NCBI RefSeq assembly: GCF_029962835.1
Contig: NC_080582.1
Coordinates: 74,768,177 to 74,832,176 of the forward strand
Reading direction: 5' to 3'
Length of the DNA stretch: 64,000 nt
Source of the DNA: Magnolia sinica
Taxonomy: Eukaryota; Streptophyta; Magnoliopsida; Magnoliales; Magnoliaceae
Shown here: positions 37,250 through 49,177 of the stretch, piece after piece
How the letters are laid out: each line of letters begins with the position of its first letter
Numbering within the stretch: the stretch's first letter is position 1
The notes under the pieces: model-generated
What the model was told of the DNA's origin: nothing
Seen by the model: the letters and a program-made list of their open reading frames with translations, nothing else
Databases searched by the model: none
Position numbers and translations under genes: made by a program

Positions 37250-37776
37250 GGGAGCGGATTAGGTGTTACCCGGATAAGACCTTAGTGTGTGTTACGCCTA
37301 CCATGTGGCGTCTATCTTTATGAATATTTCATATATCCATGCCGTCCATCCGTTTTTCCAGATCAATTTAGGTCTTTATCCCAAAAATTAAATAGATCCA
37401 AATATCAGATGGACCACATCACTAAATATGTTTTTTGGACCACTATTTTTGGATCAAGCTGATATTTGTATTTTTATTTTTTTTTCCCTGAATTCAGCTA
37501 ATCTTGACCTTATCAACAGGTAGGATGGCAAAATAATATTACAGTAGGGGCGTAATAATCTTTTAATGGTGGCCATTCAATCACCACCTTTTCATTTAGT
37601 GTGGTCCATACGAGTTTTGGATTTCCTTAATTTTTTGTTAAAAATCCTAAAATGGTTGGAAAAAACGGACGGACGGAGTGGATATAGAAAATAATCAATG
37701 TGGACCACACAGTATGGGTGACACCTTAGGTATGGGTACCACTGTGGTGTACCCGGGTAACACCTAATCCGCTCCC
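37250..37776. repeat. Quasi-palindromic repeat, copy 9, with 24-bp perfect TIRs
   Basis: The outer 24 bases at 37250-37273 are the exact reverse complement of 37753-37776; the core is GCGGATTAGGTGTTACCC. Arms then run CATGCCGTCCATCCGTTTTT against AAAACGGACGGACGGAGTGG. The flanking 9-mers (acgttgaat, gcttaaaat) agree at only 5 positions, so no target duplication can be claimed. No open frame. Confidence 0.85.
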
Positions 37777-37918
37777 GCTTAAAATGTAACGGGATACCTG
37801 CAGCAATGTGCGCCAGAGTACATGTTCCGTCGTCGGTATATGCCCCTAAGACGCTCCTGTCTTCGGTTATCTTTATAAAAAAAATAAAAAAAGCCACGTG
37901 TTGTACCATGTAAATGTT

Positions 37919-38457
37919 GGGCGCGGATTTGATAGCTACTGAAGTGACGTGACCAAACTATGTAGACCCCACCATGATGCATGGTTGTATGCATGCCGTA
38001 CATCCATTTGGAGAGATTGTTTTATGGCATGAGAAAAATAATGAGATAGATCTAAAGTTTAAGTGGACCCCACCATAGAAAATAATGGAGAGAGTGACAT
38101 CCACCGTTCAAAACTTATTAGGGGCCACAGAAGTTTCCAATCATGCTTATAATTTTGTTTTCATTTCATCTGTATTTGTGTTAACTTATGGATGGGTTGG
38201 ATCTTTTTAAAAAAGCACATCATGGTGGGCCCTATAAATGCTTCAAAGGTGGGTGTGACAGATCCCGCGGTTTTCTGTGATGGGTTCACTTGAACTCTAG
38301 ATATATCTCATTCTTTTTTCCGTACCATAAAACGATCTCTAAAAATGGTTGGACGGCACGAATACAACACATGCATCATGGTGGGGTCCATGGAGCTTGG
38401 TGACATGACTTCAGAAGCGATTTGGCTACTGACCTTGTCAGTATCTAATTCGTGCAG
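37919..38457. repeat. Quasi-palindromic repeat, copy 10
   Basis: The outer left end GGGCGCGGATTTGATAGCTA pairs with right end GTCAGTATCTAATTCGTGC. Arms contain CCCCACCATGATGCATGG and the reciprocal CATGCATCATGGTGGGGTC. It follows copy 9 after about 140 bp. Confidence 0.8.
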
Positions 38458-38612
38458 GTAAATGTTAAACTCTATCATGAACATCATTCAGCAAAAGAAT
38501 CAGGCCAGTCGTTGATAAGGTGGGCCACACCATTTGGATTTAACAGATAACCGGCTTGGAAGTACCTGGTAGATGGATAGTCCAAAGCCAGTTAACTCTC
38601 TTCATTGGATCC

Positions 38613-38763
38613 TTATTCTAACTCGGCTGGTAGACTCTTAGGAGTTTCAACACCCAGTCAAGGGTTCGGGTATCCATGGGTGGTGAAATTTCACTAGTGT
38701 GAGTGTGTAGGGGTGTGTGTGCGTGCGTTAAAAATAAAATAAAAAAAATTCTTTTAAAAAAAG
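38613..38763 (+). mobile_element. tRNA-derived SINE with 23-bp target duplication
   Basis: The element has an A-box-like region (ACTCGGCTGGTAGACTC) and a B box (GGGTTCGGGTATCC) at pol III promoter spacing, a TG-rich body and an A-rich tail (AAAAATAAAATAAAAAAAA). It is flanked by 23-bp direct repeats at 38590-38612 and 38764-38786 (21 of 23 identical). Only 151 bp. A second, 5'-shortened copy is at about 53190. Confidence 0.78.
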
Positions 38764-38833
38764 AGTTAACCCTCTTCATTTGATCCATGGTAGGATACAT
38801 AGATGGATGCTCCCATCGGAACATAGTTTAGCT

Positions 38834-39150
38834 AGTGACCTGAACATCAGCCTACTAGCTGCTGCCAAAGCTCCCCTACCATGATGCATGTAGTTTATTC
38901 GAGCTCTACATTCAATTTGCCAGCTCATTTTAGTGCATGAGCCTGAAAATGAGACACTCAAATCTCAGGAAAACATTAAGTCAACACTTTCTCTTAATGT
39001 GGTCTACTTGAGATTTGGATTTGGCTCATTTTTGAAATCATGCCCTAAAAGGAGCAGGTAAAATGAATGAACACCATAGATAGAATAAATACATCATGGT
39101 GAGACCCACGGAGCTTTAACAACCACTAGCAAGCTAGTGTCGTTCCGTGG
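38834..39150. repeat. Quasi-palindromic repeat, copy 11 (shortened)
   Basis: Left arm CTAGCTGCTGCCAAAGCTCCCC and right arm GGAGCTTTAACAACCACTAGC are inverted. Interior ATTTTAGTGCATGAGCCTG pairs with TTTTGAAATCATGCCCTAAA. The central 150 bases of the family are missing. Confidence 0.7.
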
Positions 39151-39415
39151 CCAAACTAGGTCCTCCCTTGTTCCACGTGTACTTCAGACAATGACATATC
39201 TCTTAAAATGGTTAGATTTTAAATTTTTTCATGAGTCGATAAGCAACCTCTGGTAGAGCATGATAGAGTCCTGCTTATAATTTGATGACCCAAACAACTT
39301 AGGATGGCCTACTAGAGATGTGTGGAGCTCATTGTTTGGTAATCTAAATAGTATATCCAGATGGACCATTGTGGATGTATGACACTTTAGTTATCTTTTG
39401 TTATTTAAATCATTG

Positions 39416-39420
<5 letters not shown>

Positions 39421-39507
<87 letters not shown>
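39421..39507. repeat. (AT)n microsatellite, about 43 units
   Basis: Uninterrupted AT dinucleotides. Shorter AT tracts at 39785-39810 and 39824-39853 are separated by a duplicated AATTTAAGCATATTA-type spacer. Confidence 0.95.
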
Positions 39508-39510
<3 letters not shown>

Positions 39511-39779
39511 GACCCCACTAAATGGATGGTGGTGTGGTATTGAGGATAACCTCTACTTAAGCAGATGCCACATTTAAATTGGATTGAATCATGATATATT
39601 GATATGCCGTATCCAAAAATTCTCCTGACTTGTGATTTTTATTAACTGAAATGAGACTGGAGGTTGTTGGCTAGCTTTGAATACTGGAGATGTGTGAAAA
39701 TTTCCTCGTTTCAACACTGAGGTCTGGTGGGGGTGGCTAACAGTGGGGTGGGAAAGTGGGGTAGGTATACTGACAAGCT

Positions 39780-39815
<36 letters not shown>

Positions 39816-39819
39816 AAGC

Positions 39820-39859
<40 letters not shown>

Positions 39860-39899
39860 GCATATTATACTTTGTTTTTTAGTTATATTTAGGCCATGA

Positions 39900-40391
39900 T
39901 GTAAGAACTCTGTTTAGTGGGCCTTACTGATCAACGGTTTGGATTGTCATTCAGTTGGACTGGATGATTGAGTAGAACAGTGGGCTCCACTTCAGGTGAT
40001 GCGCTGCGCGGTCTATCTGCGCAACCTTGCGTACTAGGGCTGGAATGCTATAACTGTCTTACGCAGACAGCAATTTGAGTTGTACTAGGATGCTACAATG
40101 TGGAGCGTGGGAGAGAGAGTTGTGATGGGTTTCAAACTCTCTCTCTACAGATTCTATAAAAGAGAGCTGGGTCCCCAATCCTACACCATATAGCAGAAAC
40201 TCGAGTCCCATCTACTGATTTGCAGAAAGGGTGTGAAGGAGAGGAAGATCCTAAGTTCTACAGGTATTCTGGTATTCTTATCTGGCTTCCATGGCGGCGT
40301 CTCAGCTAGGTAAGCTATCCGACCCCTGATCGCCATGTCCCATGCACAGACAGATCCGTGGGCCTATTCCGCATATAGATAAGATTCCACA
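39900..40391 (+). repeat. Left LTR of the Copia element
   Basis: 492 bp, TG...CA ends. A TATAAA box at 40155-40160 is the likely retroelement promoter, with transcription starting in the following 30 bases. About 98% identical to the right LTR. Confidence 0.95.
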
Positions 40392-40393
40392 TT

Positions 40394-40406
40394 TGGTATC
40401 AGAGCC
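40394..40406 (+). other. Primer-binding site (initiator tRNA-Met)
   Basis: TGGTATCAGAGCC lies two bases after the left LTR. It is the standard Copia site complementary to the 3' end of initiator methionine tRNA. Confidence 0.9.
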
Positions 40407-40434
40407 ATCTGTGCAAAGGCATGATGATCAGATT

Positions 40435-40930
40435 CATCTAATTTTCAAATTCAGGTTCGTATTAGGGATTTCAGATTCAAAACCCATATAGATAATCAGG
40501 GTTTAATTTTTCCCAAATTCGAAGCTGTGTTAATGTTTAGGGATTTTAATCCCAAATCCAATATTGGGATTTCAGTCTCATAAACCCCAAAAATCCAGCT
40601 AAGATTAGGGATTTAGAATCCCTGTATTCAGCAGATAATTAGGGTTTTCAATTTCGAAATCCCCAAATCCAGTTAAATTAGGGATTTTGGATTCGAACCC
40701 CTAAATACAGATATCTGATTAGGGATTTCGGAATCCAGATTCCCAAATTCTGAGAATTAGGGATTTTGGATTCAAAACCCCAAATCGGGATTTTGGAATC
40801 CAGTCATCCAATTAGGGATTTCGAATCCCAAATTCGGAATTAGGGATTTTAATCCCAAATCCAGATATTGGGGATTTCAGATTCGAAACCCTAAATCCCG
40901 TTAATTAGGGATTTGTATACCCATACCTAT
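40435..40930 (+). repeat. Imperfect tandem array of TTAGGGATTT units in the Copia leader
   Basis: About ten units, 30-60 bases apart, contain TTAGGGATTT followed by an AATCCC(A/T)AAT partner, so many units could fold into small hairpins. It lies between the primer site and gag. Confidence 0.75.
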
Positions 40931-42412
40931 GAATTGGTGAAGACCGCCATAAACGATTGGTTCTTCCACTCGTGTAGACGATGGTGATGGCTCTCAACGT
41001 CCTTTCTTCCTCCATCTGGAGCCATTGCCAGTGTCTCGTGCTTCAGCGTCCATCAATGGCAGCCAATGCCACAGCCGCTGCCGCTTCTTCAGACGATGTT
41101 TTCGAAACTGAGGAGATGCCGTTGTCGATCTTCTCTGCATCTGATCGAGCGGACAGAGAAGAACAGATAAGATTCATCTCTCTTTCTTCTTCTTTTTCCG
41201 AGACTGCATACAGCGGATCGAGAACTACCAACTCCTTCCTCGCCGCAGACGTCCGGTCGAAAACGACCTGCGTTTTTCCTTCTGCGACTGGAATTAGGTC
41301 ATAAAACCGACCATATAAGAGGACGGGTCCTCCGACCCGATTTTGTTTAATCGGATCCGTTCTCTAGACCCGATTTCAGTTAAATCGGATCCACTATATG
41401 GATCTTTGAACCGGGCCTGACATGATTTGTAAGCCCGGTCATATATGAATGACATCCATGGGCCTGATTTTTCATAACTATTGATGGGCCAAGGTCGTAT
41501 ATGATTGACATTGTAAACATTGTGTTTACATTGTGAACATTGATTAATAAATCTAAATCATCCATTATGTATCCCGTAGGCATCTCATGTAGAATATTCA
41601 CTAAGTGGGAATCAAGGGTGTGTATGCACTATAATTGAACTAAACATATTATTGATTATTACCACCCACCTTGTGATAATTCTATTCTAATTATGAGTGC
41701 CTTAAGGATGATGTATACAGATTAAATTTTGATGAAGCCCCTATTTAGGCCCATTACTCATCCTTAATATTATTACAGACCATTGGATCATAGAAAGCGA
41801 AACATATCTGACAGTTTCTCTCTTTAGATCATCTATTTTCCATTGATCAAAACTATCTAGTGGGCCACATCAGAATAATTAAGATATAATCCATAGAGAG
41901 GCAGGATTATAATAGCAATCTTAAAGTCTATATTTGTAGTTTTGGATTTGATTGTGTTAGCCACCATAGTGACCTCAATCGATGAAAACTTTACAAGTAC
42001 AGACTTGTAACATTGGGATCAGAAATATTGTATACAGTTGCGTTCACGTTTTCATGCGTACGGTAACGAAAACACAGATGATTACCGTTTGGCAGTCAAG
42101 TGAACGGGTGAAGTAAATGGTGCTGGTAATATAAAACTGAAAGACTCATCTCACCCATAGGTGTTGAGTGTCTCAAATTTACATGACTTACATCACTCAA
42201 CTTCATGTTCAGGAGAATCACTAACATGTTGTTATTACCTCCCACAGGAGGAATGATGATGATGTAACAGATTCTCACTAAGATGTGATGGTTGGGCTCA
42301 TCTTCATCTTGGATGATTCAGTCAATGCCTCCCTTAGCAACTGAATCAGTTATCTTTGCCTGATATTTTGTTTACTAAATTATTTTGTGAAATAATGAAC
42401 TAATGTAAGTAT
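40931..42412 (+). other. Long untranslated leader of the Copia element
   Basis: About 1.5 kb between the tandem array and gag. A 107-codon plus-strand frame (40981-41304) overlaps a 62-codon minus-strand frame; both are rich in Ala, Ser and Glu and match no family I know. Leaders this long are unusual for Copia, and part of this may be captured host sequence. Confidence 0.4.
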
Positions 42413-43300
42413 ATGTGTATCTCTTATATTTCAGTCTCAATTCCAACTAATACGCATCAAGTCCCTGCCTTAAATGAGTCTAATTATACTCAATGGAAGA
42501 ACGTCATTGAAGTTGTACTGGGCTGTCTTCAATTAGATCTTGCCCTGATAACACCAGAACCGCCAAAGCCATCTGATAATGCCACTGAAGCTGAATATAA
42601 TAGATGGGTTGCATGGTTTAGATCAAATGATACATGCCTGAAAGTCATTAAATATTCAATTTCTGAATCGATGAAGGGTGTCATGTCCGAAACAGATAAG
42701 GCTAAAGTTTTCCTAACTGAAATGGGAAAACGATTCAAGAAATCTGATAAATTTGAAGTAGGCATTCTTCTGAATAAATTGACTCGCTCGTCCTACGATG
42801 AAAAAGGCAACATCCGTGAATACATTGTAGAGCAGATCGAAGTTGTTTCTAAGATCCGTGCTCTAGGGCTTGTACTCACTGATGATCAACTGGTTCATTT
42901 GATCATGAACAACCCACCTCCCCAATTCCGCACGTTCCTGGTAAACTATAACACTCTGAAGGACATGTGGACATTGGATGAACTCATCACTCAGTGCGTC
43001 CAAGAAGAAGACAGGATCAGACAGATGATAAAGGTTCAAAATGTTAATATGGTGACTTCAGGACAAGGGCATGGGCAAGGGAATAAAGGTAGAAGGAAGA
43101 GGAAACAAGGTTCTAATAATGGATTCTCTGGTCCTCCATCTGGAAACCATGGGAATCAATCTGGAAATGGATCTAAACGCAAACGGGTTAAAGACAAACC
43201 GTGCTACTTTTGTAAAAAGACGGGTCATCTAAAGAAAGACTGCGAAGGTTTTAAGGATTGGCTCATAAAGAAAGGTAATCATTCTGTTCTTGTCTGTTTT
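42413..43300 (+). pseudogene. Copia gag region
   Basis: Encodes a typical Copia capsid-like region followed by a basic linker and one zinc knuckle (CYFCKKTGHLKKDC, pattern CX2CX4HX4C). It belongs to the element at 39900-47496 and is treated as a fossil. Confidence 0.85.
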
Positions 43301-46300
43301 GAATCTAATCTGACCGATGTATCAGTGGATTCCTGGTGGATAGATTTGGGAACTACTATTCACATATGCACTTATATGCAGGAATTACTACAGGTCAGGC
43401 CACCAACTGATGCAGAGCGCTCAGTATACGTAGGCAATGGTGTCAAAGTTGACGTGGAGGCAATATGAGTCTATAAGCTTAAGTTGAAGTCTGGTCATTT
43501 TTTGAATTTAGTTAATACATTCTGTGTGCCGTTTATAAGGCGCAATTTAGTTTCAATTTCCTGTTTGGATAAGTTGGGATATTCGTTCCACTTTGGAAAT
43601 AAAAGTTTTAGTATTTACTTTAATTCGATTAAAGTTGGAACCGACTCTTTAGTAAACAACTTATACCAGTTAGACTTGATTGCCTCTCACGTCTATAATA
43701 TTAATACCTTGCATGGAAATGTAGTGGGATCCAAGCGAAGACTAGACTATGAGAATTCCTCCATGTTGTGGCACAGGCGGCTATGCCATATATCTCGTGA
43801 GAGATTAGACAGGCTTGTGCAAGAATGAATTTTGCATTCTCTAGACTTCTCTGACTATAAAGTATACATTGATTGCATAAAAGGGAAACAGACTAGAACG
43901 AGAAAGAAATATGCAACCAGGAGTGTAGATCTATTAGAGGTTATACATACAGATATCTGTGGACCATTCCCTACAGCCTCATGGAGTGGCCACAAATATT
44001 TCATTACCTTTATAGATGACTACTCTCGCTTTGGGTACCTATACCTTATCAGTGAGAAATCAGATGCCCTGGATGCTTTTAAAATCTTTAAAGCCGATGT
44101 TGAAAATCAACTCGATAAGAGAATTAAAGTTGTCAGATCTGACCGTGGTGGTGAATACTATGGCAGATATGATGAATCAGGACGCAATCCAAGGCCATTC
44201 GCTAAATACCTGCAGGATTGTGGCATTGTTGCTCAGTACACTATGCCTGGTACTCCAGAGCAGAATGGAGTTGCTGAGAGACGTAATCGCACCCTTATGG
44301 ATATGGTGCGAAGTATGGTCAGCAATTCAACATTACCAGAATCTTTGTGGGGTGATGCGATCAAAACCGCAGTTCATATATTAAACAGGGTTCCCAGCAA
44401 AGCAGTAAGCAAAACTCCTTTTGAGTTGTGGAATGGGAGAAAACCAAGTCTCCGATATCTACATGTTTGGGGTTGTTCTGCTGAGGCCAAAATTTATAAC
44501 CCGCATGAAAAGAAGCTTGATCCTAGAACCATAAGTTGTTTCTTCATTGGATACCCAGAAAGATCAAAAGGCTATCGATTCTACTGTCCTTCCCACTCCA
44601 TCAGGATTGTTGAGACTGAGAATGCCAGATTCATTGAGGACACCGAAAACAGTGGGAGCACGAACATAAGAAATTTTGTATTTGAGGAACAAAGGACTGT
44701 GACTCCTGTCATAGTCAATCCAGATCACGTGGACATTAATGATGCAGTCGATTCTGCAGTCACTGCAGAGCACCACGTAGAACCTTATATACAAACCACT
44801 GATGAGAAAAATCAAGATCAAACCCAACAAACTGAACCATTAAGAAGATCTGAAAGAGAGAGAAGGCCTGTAAATCGAGACGATTACATCGTATACTTAC
44901 AGGAACACGACTTTGACATAGGGGTGGAAAAGGATCCTGAATCCTTTACACAAGTCAAACAAAGTGTTGATCCTTCTCGTTGGTTTAATGCCATGAAAGA
45001 TGAGTTAAAATCCATGCAGGACAATAAAGTATGAGATCTTGTAGAGTTACCCATTGGAATAAGGCCGATTGGTTGTAAATGGATATTTAAAACCAAACGG
45101 GACTCCAAAAGTAATGTCGAACGATATAAAGCCAGACTTGTTGCCAAGGGTTTTAACCAACGTGAGGGCATTGACTTTAAGGAGACTTTCTCACCAGTAT
45201 CCAAGAAAGACTCATTTAGGATCATAATGACTCTTGTAGCTCATATGGATTTAGAGTTACATCAGATGGATGTAAAGACTGCATTTCTCAATGGGGATCT
45301 GAATGAGAATGTGTACATGTTGCAGCCCGAAGGTTTTGTAGCTACTGGCTCAGAACATTTGATTTGCAAACTTAAGAAGTCCATCTATGGGTTGAAACAG
45401 GCATCGCGACAGTGGTACCTTAAGTTTCATGAAGTAATTTTTTCATATGGCTTTGTAGAAAACACTGCAGATGAATGCATCTACATTAAAACCAGTGGGA
45501 ATAAGTTCATTATGATGATTTTGTATGTTGATGACATTCTGTTAGCTAGCAGTGATACCAGGATGTTGAGCGACACTAAGAAATTTTTATCTCAAAGGTT
45601 TGAAATGAAAGATCTTGGTGAAGCTTCTTACATCATCGGTATTGAGATTCGCCGTGACAGAACACTTAGACTGCTCAGCTTGTCACAGAGGGCCTATATT
45701 ACTAGGGTACTCGAAAAGTATGGCATGCAAAATTGTACTTCAGGAAAATCGCCCATTGTGAAGGACGACAAATTTGATTTATTTCAGTGTTCAAAGAATG
45801 ATTTAGAAAAGAATCGAATGAAAGAATTTCCGTACGCATCAGTAGTAGGGAGCATCATGTATGCTCAAGTCTGTACGCGAGCGGACATTGCCTTTGTCAC
45901 TGGAATGTTGGGAAGATATCTATCTAATCCAGGAATGCAACATTGGATAGCTGCAAAGAAAGTATTACGGTATCTTCAGAGAACAAAAGACTTCGGACTC
46001 ACATTCAGAAGGTCTGATCAGTTGGAGTTGATCGGATATTCAGATGCAGACTTCGCAGGCTGCGTCGATATTAAGAAGTCTACTTTAGGATACATCTTCA
46101 TGATGGTGGGAGGAGCTATATCATGGAAAAGCGTGAAATAATCTACCACAGTCTCATCTACTATGGAAGCTGAATTTATTGCTTGTCATGAGGCATCTAA
46201 TCAGGCACTATGGTTACAGAGTTTCTTTTCAGGTTTGCGGGTACTAGAGCATATCCCGAAACCATTGAGAATATTTTGCGATAATTCGGCTGCTATTTCC

Positions 46301-46516
46301 TTCTCTAGTAACAACAAGCATTCGTCAAGGTCGAGGCATATCGACATCAAGTACCTTGTTATAAAGGAAAGGGTTCAGAATCATCAAGTGTCCGTGGAAT
46401 TCATCGGCACTAAGCAGATGATTGCAGATCCGCTCACTAAAGGGCTCCCTATCACGCCATTTCAGGAGCATGTAACATCCATGGGAGTCATTGATCCCAC
46501 AGATGTTTTCAGTTAG
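43300..46516 (+). pseudogene. Copia pol region (protease, integrase, reverse transcriptase, RNase H)
   Basis: Recognisable parts in order are a protease-like start (SWWIDLGTTIHIC), the GAG-pre-integrase domain, the integrase core (ICGPFPTASWSG to NGVAERRNRTLMDMV), reverse transcriptase with YVDDILLA at about 45523, and RNase H with DNSAAISF and a DPLTKGLP end. The region is broken and dates with its LTRs. Confidence 0.9.
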
Positions 46517-46993
46517 TGGGAGTTGAGCGTACTTTGATTTTCACAGACAAGAGATCTCGTTTTATACAGTTTGTTTGGATGATTTTGTTATAAAGATTTA
46601 TTTCTGCTTATTTATATATATGCGCAAATTTTGAATAAGTGGAACTACAGTTGTGTCTCGTTGGAGACATGAAAAGGCTTCAGGACCTCTTAAGGATAGG
46701 CACATATTATCACACTAAAGTGTGTAATCCTTATACCACATTTCCTAGTTCGTGATCTATGTCGTTAAGATTGAAAGTATTTGTGATCGCGCTTAGACTC
46801 ACTTCGCCTAAATTAAATGTTGTGATGACTACCGCGTTTCGATACTGACTGTCTTAATGGACCAGATTGAATAGCATTACTCATACTGTCCAACTGTTTC
46901 ATTGGTTAACCATTTAGATATTTTCTTAAATGATCAAAACTTGTTTTCAAAATTATTCTATATGACCATCATTGACGTTGCTCAATGAGGCTC

Positions 46994-47004
46994 AAGTGGG
47001 AGAA
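46994..47004 (+). other. Polypurine tract of the Copia element
   Basis: AAGTGGGAGAA directly precedes the right LTR, the standard plus-strand priming position. Confidence 0.8.
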
Positions 47005-47496
47005 TGTAAGAACTCTGTTTAGTGGGCCTTACTGATCAACGGTTTGGATTGTCATTCAGTTGGACTGGATGATTGAGTAGAACAGTGGGCCCCACTTCAG
47101 GTGATGCGCTGCGCGGTCTATCTGCGCAGCCTTGCGTACTAGGGCTGTAATGCTATAACTGTCTTACGCAGACAGCAATTTGAGTTGTACTAGGATGCTA
47201 CAATGTGGAGCGTGGGAGAGAGAGTTGTGATGGGTTTCAAACTCTCTCTCTACAGATTCTATAAAAGAGAGCTAGGTCCCCAATCCTACACCATATCGCA
47301 GAAATTCAAGTCTCATCTACTGATTTGCAGAAAGGGTGTGAAGGAGAGGAAGATCCTAAGTTCTACAGGTATTCTGGTATTCTTATCCGGCTTCCATGGC
47401 GGCGTCTCAGCTAGGTAAGCTATCCGACCCCTGATCGCCATGTCCCATGCACAGACAGATCCGTGGGCCTATTCCGCATATAGATAAGATTCCACA
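47005..47496 (+). repeat. Right LTR of the Copia element
   Basis: 492 bp, same ends as the left LTR, followed by the catga target duplication (47497-47501). Confidence 0.95.
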
Positions 47497-47501
47497 CATG
47501 A

Positions 47502-48839
47502 TAGTTTAGTGATATAAATCATTGTTGATGGGGGGCCTTAATATGGAATCGACCATGTCCAAAAAATCTCAAATACTGAGAGATGGGAGCCACCCATCTT
47601 GATCATTTTCTATCTTCCCTTTGTGGCCAGGGATTTAAATGTAGAATTTTCAAATTCAAGTAGGTTTTAAGGACGTGTGGGTCTGATCGGGGAGTATGGG
47701 TCAGTGATCTTGACCATTGATCTGATGAACCACACTCCAACATACGAAAGGTTGTGGCCATTTGGACGCTCTTGTTAATTTCATTGTAACTATTCAAGGG
47801 TCAGGAATGACCCACGTCAAAAGCTTTGGAAAATGGTACCCATTTACATTGCTAGAACACATGGGGCGGCTTTTTTCCTTTCCTCGTAGAAGGAGAATGA
47901 ACGAAGGAGTAAAATTAGTTAGGAGAGCATTTGAAAAAAACCACTAAAGAAGATAAAACAAAGTACATGGAGGGTTAGTGTATCAATCATGGCCGTCCAC
48001 TTAATGGGCCCTACTATAGATTGAAACAAAGTACTAATAGATAAGATGACCAAAGCAACGGCAAGAAACGAGACTGATTAATGGTCAACATTACATTTTG
48101 GTAAATGAAGGAAAATGGGGATGAGATTTCTGATACGTGTGGCTTTTCTATGGTCTATCCAACATGGGCCCCACTGATCAGACGGTCATGATTGACTTAT
48201 AACTCTTCCACGTGTAGTAGGGAGAGATGGCCCTACCATATTACGGTTCCTCTTCCTTAGCGCATCGTATTACCAGAAAAGTCGTCTGTGACCAATGGGG
48301 TTGACATCAACTAGCATGTAGTATACATCGCGAAAAACGAAGCGCAAATAATAAACGCAGCACACGTGTTCGTGAACCAAGCATGTACGGCATCCTGGCC
48401 GTTCATAGATTGGTGCCCACCGTACATATTTTCAGGATCCTAAAAATCATGATGTCGATTGGCGGATGTTTGTCGGTTGTTATTTTTTTATTTACGACCG
48501 TTCGTTTCTTCGTGTGTGTACATGGACAATTTTTTGAACGATCAGGAGGCGTTTCTTTGGTTGAAAAACATTTACTGTTGGGGACCACCATACGAACGCA
48601 TCAGATCCTTCACCATATGTACCATTTTGCATTCATGATGCGTTTGCATTTGGCGACTGAGGAAGTAAGATGGGGAGTCTAGATCTGGAATTTCAACACG
48701 TCCGAATCTTGAACCGTTGTAGAAGATCGATTCTGGAGATTAGCGCAAGCACCGCTTGAGACTGAAACAGGCGACCGCGATTGATTGAACACATGACCCA
48801 TGCGTGAGGAACGGGAAACTTTACCACAGATTCACCTTA
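47502..48839. other. Intergenic, no recognised gene
   Basis: The short frames here are not convincing. ATGGGCC/GGGCCCCAC words recur (for example near 47,995 and 48,170), suggesting degraded dispersed repeats. Confidence 0.35.
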
Positions 48840-49140
48840 AATTTGTATGCATCTGAAACTTGGTCTGACCCCTCATCGAAGTGGGACACACATAATGGAT
48901 GGGCTAGATTTGTGAACTACATCTCGGTGGGCCCAACAAATGATTATGAATGTTTTAATAGAGGGTAACCCCTCTTAGCTTTTGTATGTGGTGTGGCACA
49001 CACAAGTTACAGATTGATTTGATTTTTAAGCCCCAAGCCCACCATGGAATGGTGCATTTGACTGATGGGGTAGATGTTCGACACGCATCACGGTGGGGCC
49101 CACATAGCTCAACCCTATGGGAAGTTCCCATGAGCTCGAC
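48840..49140. repeat. Quasi-palindromic repeat, copy 12 (partial)
   Basis: The right arm is clear: TGTGGTGTGGCACACACAAG, then CACGCATCACGGTGGGGCCC. The left arm is reduced to GGTCTGACCCCTCATCGAAG-type remnants. It lies directly left of the first solo LTR. Confidence 0.6.
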
Positions 49141-49177
49141 CACACAGAACCTTTTCTATATATATATATATATATAG

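Larger units (their letters stand above)
39900..47496 (+). mobile_element. Copia LTR retrotransposon, full length but broken
   Basis: Two 492-bp LTRs (39900-40391 and 47005-47496) start TGTAAG and end CCACA. A perfect 5-bp target duplication catga flanks them. A primer-binding site for initiator tRNA-Met follows the left LTR, and a purine tract precedes the right one. Gene order is gag, integrase, reverse transcriptase, RNase H, which defines Ty1/Copia. The LTRs differ at about 9 of 492 positions, so insertion was recent: under 1 to a few million years depending on the substitution rate. The coding part is interrupted in roughly four places. It lies in the intergenic DNA left of the solo LTRs. 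Confidence 0.95.

Noticed and set aside
40435-40930. Interstitial telomere sequence
   Set aside because: The units are TTAGGGATTT with variable spacing, not head-to-tail TTTAGGG; the array is part of the Copia leader.
44016-44384. 122-codon frame within the Copia pol region
   Set aside because: Alternative-frame shadow of the integrase region.
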